A DNA stretch of 64,000 bases, from NCBI GenBank assembly GCA_050946375.1, contig JBMNUT010000006.1, positions 93,060 to 157,059 of the forward strand, read 5' to 3'. The translations under genes were made by a program, and so were the position numbers. A model generated the notes under the pieces. It ran no database searches. It had not been told where the DNA came from and saw nothing but the letters and a program-made list of their open reading frames with translations. The DNA is from UBA1794 sp050946375. GTDB taxonomy: Bacteria; Bacteroidota; Bacteroidia; Bacteroidales; Bacteroidaceae. This document shows, one piece after another, positions 46,807-55,540 of the stretch. Every line of letters starts with the position of its first letter. Positions within the stretch are counted from its first letter, which is position 1.

Positions 46807-47787
46807 TCAGCCCTCCGCATCGTCGGGAAAAGCAGCACGCAAATTGCGCATCAAAGCCTCGTAGCCGGCACGTCGAACTGCCGAACGGCGGAAAAGCCGC
46901 CGGAAGCCTTTGGGCGTAAGCCTGCGCCAGTCGGCCAGCGTCATGCCCGCCAACTCGTCGGACAAGGCAAATTCCGGGACCGTAGAGGCCTCCACGCCCC
47001 GATTGTGGGGGCAAGCCTTCTGACACTCATCGCAGCCGTAAATACGGCCTCCCATGGCCTTTTTCACCGCATCGGGCAGCACCTCACCCCGAAACTCGAT
47101 GGTCTGGCACGAAAGGCACAGCCGCGCGTCGAGCAAAGCCGGTGCCCCATCCGCCACGCCATTCGCCCTCAGGCGCAATGCACCCGTAGGACAAGCGTCG
47201 ATGCAGCGGCGGCAACGGCCACATCCCCCGCGCAACGGCTCGTCGGGCGGCAAGTCTACGTCGAGAAGCAGCTCGCCCAGGAAATGAGCGGAGCCCTTGC
47301 CCGGCAAAATGAGCTGCGTGTGCCGACCAACCCAGCCTATGCCCGCCCGCGCGGCCCAATACTTCTCGAACAAAGGCGCAGTATCCACACACGCGCGCCC
47401 CGCCACCGGCTGCGGGGCACAAGCCTCGCGCACGAAGGCCAGCAAGGCATGAAGACGGCGGCGTATCGCCTCGTGGTAGTCCTCGCCATAGGCATAGCAG
47501 GAAATCTGCGGCACATCGGCCGGCAACCGGCGCGACGGGGCATAGGGCAGAGCCACACAAACCATCGACCGCGCCCCGGGCAGGAGCAAAGCAGGCTGGC
47601 GGCGCACCTCGACGTAGCGGCGCATATAGTCCATGCCGGCACATGCCCCGCTCGAAACCCACTCGTCGTAACGACGGAGCACCGCCGCATCCGGCTCGTC
47701 CACGCGGGCCACGCCACAGGCAGAAAAGCCGAGGCGCGCGGCCTCGGCTTCTATTTTTTTCTTCAAGAGTTGGGCAGATTCATCCAT
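46807..47787 (-). CDS. queG: Epoxyqueuosine reductase QueG
   Basis: Catalyses the last step of queuosine formation in tRNA, reducing epoxyqueuosine with a cobalamin and two [4Fe-4S] clusters. The 326-residue protein has the ferredoxin-like cysteine sets CGRCRRCIDACPTGAL and CDECQKACPHN plus the CLSCQT pair, and the upstream ACVDTAPLFEKYWAARAGIGWVGR region (in two pieces) that holds the catalytic Asp. It is the third queuosine gene in this window, about 38 kb from queD-queE and on the same strand. Its upstream region is a repeat array without a recognisable TAnnTTTG box. Confidence 0.92.
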   Translation of the reverse strand: MDESAQLLKKKIEAEAARLGFSACGVARVDEPDAAVLRRYDEWVSSGACAGMDYMRRYVEVRRQPALLLPGARSMVCVALPYAPSRRLPADVPQISCYAYGEDYHEAIRRRLHALLAFVREACAPQPVAGRACVDTAPLFEKYWAARAGIGWVGRHTQLILPGKGSAHFLGELLLDVDLPPDEPLRGGCGRCRRCIDACPTGALRLRANGVADGAPALLDARLCLSCQTIEFRGEVLPDAVKKAMGGRIYGCDECQKACPHNRGVEASTVPEFALSDELAGMTLADWRRLTPKGFRRLFRRSAVRRAGYEALMRNLRAAFPDDAEG

Positions 47788-47811
47788 ACCTCTTCAGGTT
47801 CTTCTCAATTC

Positions 47812-47895
47812 ATGCGGCACTTTCGGCAAAAAGTGCCGCACCTTTTCTCATTTTCCCCCGGCACTTCCGGACGGTTCCGCCTGCCCTTTTTCCCG
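47812..47895. repeat. 22-bp repeat array overlapping the deacetylase 3' end
   Basis: Anchors at 47818, 47840, 47862 and 47884, exactly 22 bp apart. The last two units lie inside the coding sequence of the polysaccharide deacetylase (stop at 47848); the first two lie between it and queG. Confidence 0.65.
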
Positions 47896-48534
47896 AAAAG
47901 CAGGCGGGGGCAAGAGCGTCAGGCTGTCGAACGTGCGAAAGGCATAGCCCTCCTCCTGCAGCCACTCTATGGCGCGCGGCAGGGCATAGCACAGTTTCTC
48001 TTCCGACTTGAGGGAGTCGTGAAACGTTACGATAGACCCGTTTCGAGCGTAGCGCTTGACTATGGCCAGCACCTGCGGCCCGTTGAGCCGCTTGCTGTAG
48101 TCGCGCGTGACCAGGTCCCACATGACGACGTGAAAATGCCGCTTCACGTAGGCATACTGCGCGGGGCTCATGAAGCCGTGGGGCGGCCTGAAGAGCGGAG
48201 TGTGCAGCAGGCTGTCGGCCTTTTGCACGTTCTCGGCATAAGGAAGTATGCCCATCTGCAGGCCGCGCACATGGTTGAACGTATGGTTCCCCAGCAGGTG
48301 TCCGCGCTCGCGCACGGCCTCCAGCTCGGCGGGATGCTTGCGCGCATTGTCGCCCACCATGAAGAACGTGGCGCGTATGCCGTACTTCTCCAGCAGGTCC
48401 AGCACCCAGGGTGTAACACGGGGGATGGGCCCGTCGTCGAAGGTCAGGTAGATTTCCTTCTTCGACGGGTCCATCCTCCATAAAGCCTCCGGGTATAATG
48501 CCCGGAAAAACGCAGGCGGTTGTTCAATCAGCAT
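47848..48534 (-). CDS. Polysaccharide deacetylase family protein
   Basis: A 228-residue NodB-fold deacetylase. Motifs are LTFDDGP (catalytic Asp pair), HTFNH (metal His ligands), RPPHG and a C-terminal IVTFHDS. It removes acetyl groups from an N- or O-acetylated glycan such as peptidoglycan or an exopolysaccharide; the substrate is unknown. No clear signal peptide is present, though the N-terminus is moderately hydrophobic. The start overlaps the end of the DUF2723 gene by 11 bases. The last ~18 residues (PPAFREKGQAEPSGSAGGK) are low-complexity and encoded by the 22-bp repeat array, so the original stop was probably replaced by repeat sequence. Confidence 0.85.
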   Translation of the reverse strand: MLIEQPPAFFRALYPEALWRMDPSKKEIYLTFDDGPIPRVTPWVLDLLEKYGIRATFFMVGDNARKHPAELEAVRERGHLLGNHTFNHVRGLQMGILPYAENVQKADSLLHTPLFRPPHGFMSPAQYAYVKRHFHVVMWDLVTRDYSKRLNGPQVLAIVKRYARNGSIVTFHDSLKSEEKLCYALPRAIEWLQEEGYAFRTFDSLTLLPPPAFREKGQAEPSGSAGGK

Positions 48535-51500
48535 AAGCCGTTTCTGCTGCGAATACGCCTCTTTGCTGCATCAGCACGTTGATAGCCTCAAAGTCTTCCG
48601 TAGCTTTCTTCAAGCCGGGATGACCGTATTCCTCCATCATGCGGAGCATGCGGTAGTAAATCTGGGCGTAAATCATGCATTCGCCGGTGCATGCCTTCAG
48701 TTTCTTGTCGGAAAGTCCGAGGTACCAGCGCGTATATTGCGAACTCTTCTTCACCAGAGCGTCCACAATGCGGCCCGCCTTCTCCTTGTCGCCCATGCGG
48801 TAGTAGAGTTCGGCCATCGTTCCTGCGCCGTTGTCCTTGTAGTCGAGCGCAACGGTCTCGGGGGGCAGCACCTTAAGGCTGTAGTCGAGTACGTTTCGTG
48901 CGCGGGTCGTGTCGCCTTCCTGCAGCAGGGCCGAGGCAGCGCCTACCATCACGAGCCGGTGGGCGTTGCACATGCGGCGGATATTCTCGTCGAGATATAC
49001 GTGCGGGTCTGCCACATTGCCGAACTTGAACTTCGTCATGATGTTGTCATACATGCGGCGCGTGTCGACTTCCACGCCCGTATCGCGCCAGTTAAACGGC
49101 GTAAAGCGATAGGCGAGGCCCTCCTGTATGAAATAGTCGGGGAAGCAAAGCTGCGAGCTCGTACCCACGGTCATGGCCATGTACAGCGGCCGTTCCCAGT
49201 TGCACGAGGATACCATGTCGAGCATCATCAGGTCGGCCTTCGTAAGCAGGCCCTTGCCTTTGAGCGAATAGGTAACGCGCGTGGGGATGGAGCCGGTCGG
49301 AATGAGCATTCCGCTGCGGCGCACGGCAGCCGTATCGACGTTGATGTAGAAACTGTCGGTGGGGAAAATGGCCTCATCGCCGTAGTTGCTTGCCAGGAAC
49401 TCATGCAGGCGCGGGTCGGGATCGACAATCCAGTGTTTCATGATCGTCTTCAGTTCGAACGGCTCCTTGCCGAAGAGTTCCTCGCCGAGCAAGGAGTCTT
49501 CGGCACAAATGCCCTCGATCAGGACTTTTCCGTCCGGTACAATACGCGCCAGGTTGTTGACCCCTTCGGCGTAATCGATGCGCTCCCAGGAGATGGGCAC
49601 TGCGGGCGAATCGTAAGAGGGGCGCTTCATCTGGTCGATATACCAGTCGGTCTGGAGGTAAGAGAGGTTGCATACTTTCATGTCGGTGCGTATGCCTTCC
49701 GTCTCCTGGCAGTACCAAAGCGGGAAAGTATCGTTGTCGCCGTTGGTGAAGATAATCGGATTACCCTCTTTCTGGCAGCTGTACAGATAATTCTGCCCGA
49801 AGTCGCGGCAAACATAGCGGCCGCTCCGGTCGTGATCGTCCCACGTTTGCGTAGCCATCTGCACCGGCACGCACAGACAGGCCACCGTGGCCACGGCCGC
49901 AGAGGCCAGCTCTTTCCGCGTGCGCTTATGCAGAAATTCGTAAATCGCAGCCACACCCATTCCGATCCAGATGGTAAATGCGTAGAAGGAGCCCGCGTAT
50001 GCGTAATCGCGCTCGCGCGGCTGGCCCGGAGTCTGGTTCAGATAGATGACAATCGCTATGCCCGTCATGAAGAAGAGGAAGAAAACGACCCAGAAGCCCT
50101 GTATCCCTTTCTCCTTGCGGTAAGCCTGGAAGAGCAAACCGATGATGCCGAGAATGAGCGGCAGGCAATAAAAAACGTTGCGCCCCCGGTTATTTTTCAA
50201 ATCATCAGGCAGTGTGCTCTGGTCGCCTACCAGCATTTTGTCAATGAAGCCGATTCCGGTAATCCAGTTGCCGTGCTCCGGCTCGCCGGAGCCCTGGATA
50301 TCGTTCTGACGGCCTGCGAAATTCCACATAAAGTAGCGCCAATACATGAAATTCAGCTGGTAACTGAGGAAAAAGCGAATGTTTTCCAGCTGCGTGGGTA
50401 TCTGCAACTGGATAATCTCGCCGCACTGATCGTAGGAAACGGTCTTCCCTTCGAAGTTAACCCAGTTCTTATAGGCAGCCACATGCCGCGCATCGCTGCT
50501 GTACATGCGGGGGAAAATCATGTTCTGCGCATACTCGTAGTCCATTGCGCCGGGGATTTGTACGTAGCGGTCCGGGTCATCCGGATTTTTCTTCTCCTCC
50601 CGCACGTAGGTCGGTGCGCCATAAACGATGCGCGGCATGCACTTGTTTCCCATCACGTCGAGTGCCGGACGAGAAGCAAACGTAGGTCCGTAGAAGAGAG
50701 GACGCGAGCCATACTGCTCACGGTTGAGGTAGGTTCCGAGCGTAAATATGTCCTCCGGAGAGTTTTGGTCCATGGGCGGATTGGCCGAGGAGCGTATGAC
50801 GGTCACGGCATACGAGGAGTATCCGATGACAATCATCGTCATACACAGCATCGTGGTATTCAGCAATCGGACAGAAGGCTTGCGCTTTTCGTCGATAGAC
50901 TTGCTGAAAAGATAAAAAGCCAAAGCCGCCAGCACAATAACGCCAATGACCACCGACGAAACGCCGTGCCCGTAGAACGGAATGCCCATCAGAGCCACGG
51001 AAAGGAGCAGCGCATATTTCATGCGCTTTACGTCTTTTCCCGAATAGCTCTCGTAGACGCCCCAAATGAGGCAGGCAATGAGCAGGAAGATATAGAGAAT
51101 CAGTCCCGTGTTGAAGGGCAATCCCAAAACGTTGACGAAGAAAAGCTCAAACCAGCCCCCCACTTTCACCAAACCGGGGACCATTCCGTACAAAACGACT
51201 GCCACCAGGACAAAAGAGCCTACCAATGCCCACAAACTGCCCTTGGCTGTGGCATGGGGGTGCTTCTTATAGTAATAAACGAGTACGATTGCGGGAATAC
51301 ACAACAGGTTCAGCAGGTGAACACCTATGGAAAGTCCCACAAGATAGGCAATAAACACCAGCCAGCGGTCGCTGTGTGGCTGGTCGGCCACGTCCTCCCA
51401 CTTCAAAATGAGCCAGAAAACCACTGCCGTGAAGAGGGAAGAGGAGGCATATACCTCGCCTTCAACCGCACTGAACCAGAAGGTATCGCTGAAAGTGTAG

Positions 51501-51889
51501 GCCAAAGCGCCCACCATGCCGCTGCCCATGATGGCAACCAGCTTGCCCGTGGTCATTTCTTCCTCGCGGTCGATGAGCAACTTCTTGGTCAAATGCGTAA
51601 TGCTCCAGAACAGGAACAGAATACAGAAGGCACTCATCAGCGCAGACATGAGGTTTACCATGCGAGCCACCTGCGTCGGATCGGAGGCGAACTGCGAGAA
51701 TACGTTGGCTATCACCATGAAAAGCGGCGCCCCGGGCGGGTGTCCTACCTCCAACTTGTAGCCGGTTGTTATAAACTCTGAGCAATCCCAAAAACTCGCC
51801 GTAGGTTCGATGGTCATACAGTACACCACCGCGGCGACTAAAAATGCAGCCCAACCACACAGGTTGTCTACCAGTCTGTAGTGTTTCAT
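48524..51889 (-). CDS. DUF2723 multi-pass membrane protein (glycosyltransferase-like)
   Basis: An 1121-residue protein with about 12-14 membrane helices in the first 650 residues, then a large soluble C-terminal part with TPR-like helices (LYYRMGDKEKAGRIVDALV). The N-terminal TIEPTASFWDCSEFITTGYK, with VGHPPGAPLFMVI, is the DUF2723 signature, in which the acidic residue and the GHPPG loop resemble GT-C glycosyltransferases acting on lipid-linked sugars. A role in protein or envelope glycosylation is likely from the fold but not shown. Its 3' end overlaps the deacetylase gene, so the two are coupled. Confidence 0.85.
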   Translation of the reverse strand: MKHYRLVDNLCGWAAFLVAAVVYCMTIEPTASFWDCSEFITTGYKLEVGHPPGAPLFMVIANVFSQFASDPTQVARMVNLMSALMSAFCILFLFWSITHLTKKLLIDREEEMTTGKLVAIMGSGMVGALAYTFSDTFWFSAVEGEVYASSSLFTAVVFWLILKWEDVADQPHSDRWLVFIAYLVGLSIGVHLLNLLCIPAIVLVYYYKKHPHATAKGSLWALVGSFVLVAVVLYGMVPGLVKVGGWFELFFVNVLGLPFNTGLILYIFLLIACLIWGVYESYSGKDVKRMKYALLLSVALMGIPFYGHGVSSVVIGVIVLAALAFYLFSKSIDEKRKPSVRLLNTTMLCMTMIVIGYSSYAVTVIRSSANPPMDQNSPEDIFTLGTYLNREQYGSRPLFYGPTFASRPALDVMGNKCMPRIVYGAPTYVREEKKNPDDPDRYVQIPGAMDYEYAQNMIFPRMYSSDARHVAAYKNWVNFEGKTVSYDQCGEIIQLQIPTQLENIRFFLSYQLNFMYWRYFMWNFAGRQNDIQGSGEPEHGNWITGIGFIDKMLVGDQSTLPDDLKNNRGRNVFYCLPLILGIIGLLFQAYRKEKGIQGFWVVFFLFFMTGIAIVIYLNQTPGQPRERDYAYAGSFYAFTIWIGMGVAAIYEFLHKRTRKELASAAVATVACLCVPVQMATQTWDDHDRSGRYVCRDFGQNYLYSCQKEGNPIIFTNGDNDTFPLWYCQETEGIRTDMKVCNLSYLQTDWYIDQMKRPSYDSPAVPISWERIDYAEGVNNLARIVPDGKVLIEGICAEDSLLGEELFGKEPFELKTIMKHWIVDPDPRLHEFLASNYGDEAIFPTDSFYINVDTAAVRRSGMLIPTGSIPTRVTYSLKGKGLLTKADLMMLDMVSSCNWERPLYMAMTVGTSSQLCFPDYFIQEGLAYRFTPFNWRDTGVEVDTRRMYDNIMTKFKFGNVADPHVYLDENIRRMCNAHRLVMVGAASALLQEGDTTRARNVLDYSLKVLPPETVALDYKDNGAGTMAELYYRMGDKEKAGRIVDALVKKSSQYTRWYLGLSDKKLKACTGECMIYAQIYYRMLRMMEEYGHPGLKKATEDFEAINVLMQQRGVFAAETAYAD

Positions 51890-51934
51890 GCTACGGTTTC
51901 TTCTTTATTACCTAAAATTCCATGTATTAGGGCG

Positions 51935-51942
51935 CAAATATA
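51935..51942 (-). promoter_or_regulatory. Possible -7 box for DUF2723 gene
   Basis: TATATTTG on the minus strand, 45 bases before the start. The -33 region has no TTG at 20-bp spacing. Confidence 0.4.
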
Positions 51943-52065
51943 AGGTTTATTTCCCTTTTCCCTTTTTTCCAAGCCGTTAAAGTAGCTAAAGCAAAGCCCC
52001 GCGCCGCCTTCCGGACACCGCTGCGGGAGGCAGCCCGAAGCAGCGCATGTCGGCGAAAATTCAGG

Positions 52066-52206
52066 CAAGGCTCTGCACGAAAACCTGCAAGGCTTTTGCC
52101 GGAAACATGCAGTACTTTTTCCGAAAAACGGCAAGGCTTTTGCCCGGCGGAGGCAGCGTTTTCGGCAGCAACATGCGGCACTTACCCCGAAAAGGGGCTA
52201 TCTTTG
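52066..52206. repeat. Six-unit 22-bp repeat array running into a -7 box
   Basis: Anchors at 52069, 52091, 52113, 52135, 52156 and 52179 give spacings of 22, 22, 22, 21 and 23. The next position in phase (about 52200) is the TATCTTTG -7 box of the following gene. This is the clearest array in the window. Confidence 0.75.
52199..52206 (+). promoter_or_regulatory. -7 box of methyltransferase gene
   Basis: TATCTTTG, ending only 9 bases before the ATG at 52216, so the transcript would have almost no leader. There is no TTG at -33; the position is occupied by repeat sequence (ATGCGGCAC). Confidence 0.55.
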
Positions 52207-52215
52207 CCTCCCGAC

Positions 52216-53544
52216 ATGAGTACCTCCACCGACAACCACCCCACCCCGCCGCCCGGCTTCTCTGCCGCAACGTGGCAATTCGTCTGCAGCCACCGCACGC
52301 CGGAGGCCGACGTCACGCGCCTCATGCTCTCCGCTTCGCGCCACCCGCAGGTCGACATGCACCAGGCCGCCGGGCAGATTGCCGGATGGCAGGCAGCACG
52401 CCGCAAGCTGCCCGCATGGGCGGCCACCGAAGGCATGCTCTATCCGCCCCACCTCGCCCTGGAGCAATGTTCCGGCGAGCCTGCCGCACGCTACAAGGCC
52501 CGGCTGGCCCATCGGCTGCTGGAGCAGGCAGCGCAGGCGGAAGGAGCCGCCCGGACGGACGGAAGCGGCACGCTGCTCGTGGACCTCACCGGCGGTTTCG
52601 GCGTAGACTTCTCCTACATGGCCCGCGCCGCCAGCCGCGCCGTCTACGTAGAACGGCAGGAAACCCTCTGCCGATGCGCCCGCCACAACTTTCCCCTCCT
52701 CGGGCTGGGAGAAAACGTGCAGGTGGTATGCGCCCAGGCCGAAGACTACCTCGAAGCCATGCCCGCCACGGCCGACCTCATCTACCTCGACCCCGCCCGG
52801 CGCGATGCGGCAGGCAGCCGCGTAAGCGCCCTGCACGACTGCACGCCCGACTGCATCGGCCTGCTCCCCCTGCTGCGCCGGAAGACCCGCCGATGCCTGC
52901 TGAAGCTCGCGCCGATGCTCGACCTGAGCGAAGCGCTGCGGGCCTTCGAAGGCATGGTGCAGGAGGCACACGTCGTCTCCGCAGGCGGCGAATGCAAAGA
53001 GCTGCTGCTCGCCCTCAACACCCGCCCGGCGCCGGACGAAAAACTACCTGCCACCGACGACGTCCCCCTCACCGCCGTCGACCTGCGCAGCGGCACGCCT
53101 CCCCGGTTCTTCCGCTTCACCCGCCGCGAGGAGCAGGCATCGTCGTGCACCTGCACCCCGCCCCGGCCCGGCACCGACACCTTTCTCTACGAACCGGGCA
53201 GCGCCCTGCTCAAGGCCGGCGCCCTCCGCCTGCCCGCCGCACGCTGGGGGCTGCGCAAAATAAGCCCCGACAGCCACCTCTACCTCGGCACCGAGCGGAT
53301 AGAAGACTTCCCGGGACGCTGCTTCCGCCTCGACGACTGCGGCGGAATGGGCAAGGCCGAACTCAAGCGGCTGCTCGCCGGAGTGACGAAAGGCAACCTG
53401 ACCGTGCGCGGATTTCCCGCCACCGTAGCCGAACTGCGCCGCAAGCTGCGCCTCAAGGAGGGAGGCGACCTCTACTTCTTCGCCGCCACAGCCCCCGACG
53501 GGAGCCGCATCCTCCTGCGCTGCCACAAGCCGGACGAAGAATAG
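52216..53544 (+). CDS. SAM-dependent methyltransferase with THUMP-like domain
   Basis: A 442-residue class I methyltransferase of a type seen across Bacteroidales. It has an N-terminal helical region (1-110), a Rossmann core with SAM motif LLVDLTGGFGVDFSYMA (~120-136) and motif IV DLIYLDPARR (catalytic DPAR in place of DPPY/NPPY), then a THUMP-like and ferredoxin-like C-terminal part (~280-442). The set suggests RNA, probably tRNA, base methylation; the target is unknown. ATG 52216 is chosen because it follows the -7 box; a longer frame back to 52096 reads through the repeat array. Stop codon is TAG. Confidence 0.82.
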   Translation: MSTSTDNHPTPPPGFSAATWQFVCSHRTPEADVTRLMLSASRHPQVDMHQAAGQIAGWQAARRKLPAWAATEGMLYPPHLALEQCSGEPAARYKARLAHRLLEQAAQAEGAARTDGSGTLLVDLTGGFGVDFSYMARAASRAVYVERQETLCRCARHNFPLLGLGENVQVVCAQAEDYLEAMPATADLIYLDPARRDAAGSRVSALHDCTPDCIGLLPLLRRKTRRCLLKLAPMLDLSEALRAFEGMVQEAHVVSAGGECKELLLALNTRPAPDEKLPATDDVPLTAVDLRSGTPPRFFRFTRREEQASSCTCTPPRPGTDTFLYEPGSALLKAGALRLPAARWGLRKISPDSHLYLGTERIEDFPGRCFRLDDCGGMGKAELKRLLAGVTKGNLTVRGFPATVAELRRKLRLKEGGDLYFFAATAPDGSRILLRCHKPDEE

Positions 53545-53572
53545 ACACCCGGCGCACGGGGCAAAAAGCGCC

Positions 53573-53640
53573 GCATCTTTCCGCCGCAACCCCTGCCCCT
53601 TTTCCCGAAAAGTGCCGGCACTTTTCCCGAAAACACCCGT
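53573..53640. repeat. 22-bp repeat array upstream of PI-PLC gene
   Basis: Anchors at 53575, 53597 and 53619, exactly 22 bp apart; then two lost positions and weaker matches near 53684 and 53705 (the -7 box). The unit at 53612 reads GTGCCGGCAC then TTTTCCCGAAAA and is the best consensus copy. Confidence 0.65.
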
Positions 53641-53680
53641 ACATAACGAACAAAAGTGCAGAAAAATCGTCCAAAAAACG

Positions 53681-53711
53681 TTGACGTTTTTTCCGGAAAG
53701 GCATACCTTTG
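53681..53711 (+). promoter_or_regulatory. PI-PLC gene promoter
   Basis: TTG (53681-53683), 20-bp spacer, TACCTTTG (53704-53711), 76 bases before the start codon. Confidence 0.75.
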
Positions 53712-53787
53712 CCGAGCGACGGCGGCGCTGTATCGCTCTGAAAGCGGCGCCGTTCAGCAGACACGGACTCTAAACAAACTGTTTACT

Positions 53788-55233
53788 ATGAAGAAACTTT
53801 ATCTTTCGTTCGCACTGGCGCTCGGACTAAGCCTCCAGGCGCACGCCGACAACTGGATGAGCCGGCTGCCGGACAACCTCTACGTTTCACAAGTCTCCCT
53901 GCCCGGCGCACACGACGCCGCTACGGGCTCCGGGATGCAAACCTCGCTGGGCGAGCTGACTTCCCGCACGCAAGACATCGACATGGCCCAGCAATGGTCG
54001 ATAGGGATACGCGCCTTCGACCTCCGCCCGCAAGTCGACGGCGACACAACCCTGTGGGCCAACCACGGAATAATGAAGACCAACATGAGTTTCGCCGAGA
54101 CCCTCTACCTGCTTCGCGACTCGCTTATCGCCAATCCCAGCGAGTTCGTCGTCGTACACCTGCTCTACGCCAACGGATTTGCCGACGACAAAGACACCTA
54201 CCGCACCCTGCTTTACCAACTGCTCAAGAGCGACGACCTGAAAGACTACCTCATCAACTTCCGCCGCGACCTGACAGTAGGCGACATGCGCGGCAAGATT
54301 CTCCTCCTGAGCCGCGACCAGTATGACACGAAACCCATAGGCGGATTCCTCAAAAACTGGTGCGGATACATCGACTGGAGCCAGCAGACCAAAGGCACAA
54401 TCACCAATGGCGGAACGGGAATCCTCGCCACAAGCCCCCTCTACATGCAGGACCTTTCCGACACACACGCAGACGGACAGCTCGAAGCCAAGGTAGAAGC
54501 CATCGAGACCATGCTCGACTTCAGCACGACACACGAGACGAAAACCACCTATAACATCACGTGGGTATTCAATTTCGCCTCGGGTTACACGACCTCCATC
54601 TCCACCATGAACGGATACCGCGAGAATGCCGCCGCCACGAGCGCCGCATTCATCGACTATCTGAAGGAGCACAACGGCCCGACGGGCATAGTCCTCGCCG
54701 ACTTTGTGGGAGTGGACGAGAGCAACGGCTACGCCACTCGCGGACAAGAGCTGGTAGACACGCTGATAGCGAACAACTACAAATATCTGGAGCGCCGCAA
54801 CCAGGAGAAAAAAGCGGAAGCCTACGACCAGCTTGCCACCGTGCGCGACAGCCTGGCGAAGGCACTTGCGCTGGTTGCCGACTCATGCCCCGACGTAGCG
54901 GCCAACTACTCGGAAGACTTTGACGGGGTGGAAACCGGCATCAGCGACAAGCAAGCCGAGGTAGACAGCCTGTGCGCCGGATGGCTACTCACCGATGGTT
55001 ACTCCACGGGCTACACCACTATGATGATCAACATAGGCAAGATTGTCAAAGAAGCGCTGGCCGCCCAGGCTGAAGCGGAAGGCACCGTAGGAATCGACCG
55101 GGTGGCAGCCGACGAAAGCGCAGTGCCCGTACGATTCTTCTCCATCACGGGCAAGGAATTGGAAGCCCCGCAGCGCGGAACCGTCAATATCGTCGAGTAC
55201 TCCGACGGTACGATAAGGAAGAAAATCTACTAA
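53788..55233 (+). CDS. Secreted PI-PLC-like phosphodiesterase
   Basis: A 481-residue exported protein with signal (SFALALGLSLQAHA) and a phosphatidylinositol-specific phospholipase C X-domain. The catalytic histidine pair is visible as LPGAHDAAT (His42) and WANHGIMKT (His93), with GIRAFDLRPQ between. Residues ~370-430 are helical. The last ~45 residues (VPVRFFSITGKELEAPQRG, then IVEYSDGTIRKKIY) look like the short surface-protein tail common in Bacteroidales secreted proteins, possibly a T9SS-type signal. It may cleave phosphoinositides or GPI-like lipids outside the cell (inference). Confidence 0.87.
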   Translation: MKKLYLSFALALGLSLQAHADNWMSRLPDNLYVSQVSLPGAHDAATGSGMQTSLGELTSRTQDIDMAQQWSIGIRAFDLRPQVDGDTTLWANHGIMKTNMSFAETLYLLRDSLIANPSEFVVVHLLYANGFADDKDTYRTLLYQLLKSDDLKDYLINFRRDLTVGDMRGKILLLSRDQYDTKPIGGFLKNWCGYIDWSQQTKGTITNGGTGILATSPLYMQDLSDTHADGQLEAKVEAIETMLDFSTTHETKTTYNITWVFNFASGYTTSISTMNGYRENAAATSAAFIDYLKEHNGPTGIVLADFVGVDESNGYATRGQELVDTLIANNYKYLERRNQEKKAEAYDQLATVRDSLAKALALVADSCPDVAANYSEDFDGVETGISDKQAEVDSLCAGWLLTDGYSTGYTTMMINIGKIVKEALAAQAEAEGTVGIDRVAADESAVPVRFFSITGKELEAPQRGTVNIVEYSDGTIRKKIY

Positions 55234-55245
55234 CCCCACCTACCC

Positions 55246-55281
55246 AAGCGGCAGGGCATCCGCAGCGATGCCTTGCCGCTT
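55246..55281 (+). terminator. Hairpin after PI-PLC gene
   Basis: AAGCGGCA and GGCATC pair with GATGCC and TGCCGCTT (one bulged base on each side), starting 13 bases after the stop. Confidence 0.6.
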
Positions 55282-55351
55282 CTGCCCAAAAGCGCTGCAC
55301 GGCCGGCGGAAGCGCCTCCCCGCCTTTCACCAAAAGTGCCGCATGAATGCT

Positions 55352-55416
55352 GAAAAAGCGCCGCATGTTTTACGGGAAACCCTTGCATGAATTTCCCAAA
55401 ACATGCGGCGCTTTTC
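55352..55416 (+). terminator. Long hairpin in cassette copy 1
   Basis: GAAAAAGCGCCGCATGTTTT pairs with AAAACATGCGGCGCTTTTC, extended by GGGAAA/TTTCCC near the loop: about 25 bp of stem. The same hairpin lies at 57193-57257 in copy 2. Confidence 0.7.
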
Positions 55417-55436
55417 GCACTTACCCCCAAGCCCCC

Positions 55437-55467
55437 TTGCCCATTCACGCCGAAATCGGTACATTTG
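55437..55467 (+). promoter_or_regulatory. Promoter in cassette copy 1
   Basis: TTG (55437-55439), 20-bp spacer, TACATTTG (55460-55467). The nearest transcribed unit downstream is the candidate ncRNA. Confidence 0.7.
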
Positions 55468-55540
55468 CGGCAAATAAAAACGAAAAAACAAGAACCGGAA
55501 AAAGAATAGACACATAACATATTTGTATTTGCTGCGCTTT

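Larger units (their letters stand above)
55300..55472 (+). repeat. 173-bp duplicated cassette, copy 1 (hairpin plus promoter)
   Basis: Nearly identical to 57141-57313, with about eight differences. It contains units of the 22-bp repeat, a long hairpin (55352-55416) and a promoter (55437-55467). Confidence 0.9.

Noticed and set aside
48563..51781. 1072-codon plus-strand frame opposite the DUF2723 gene
   Set aside because: Antisense shadow of a membrane-protein gene with clear family motifs on the minus strand.
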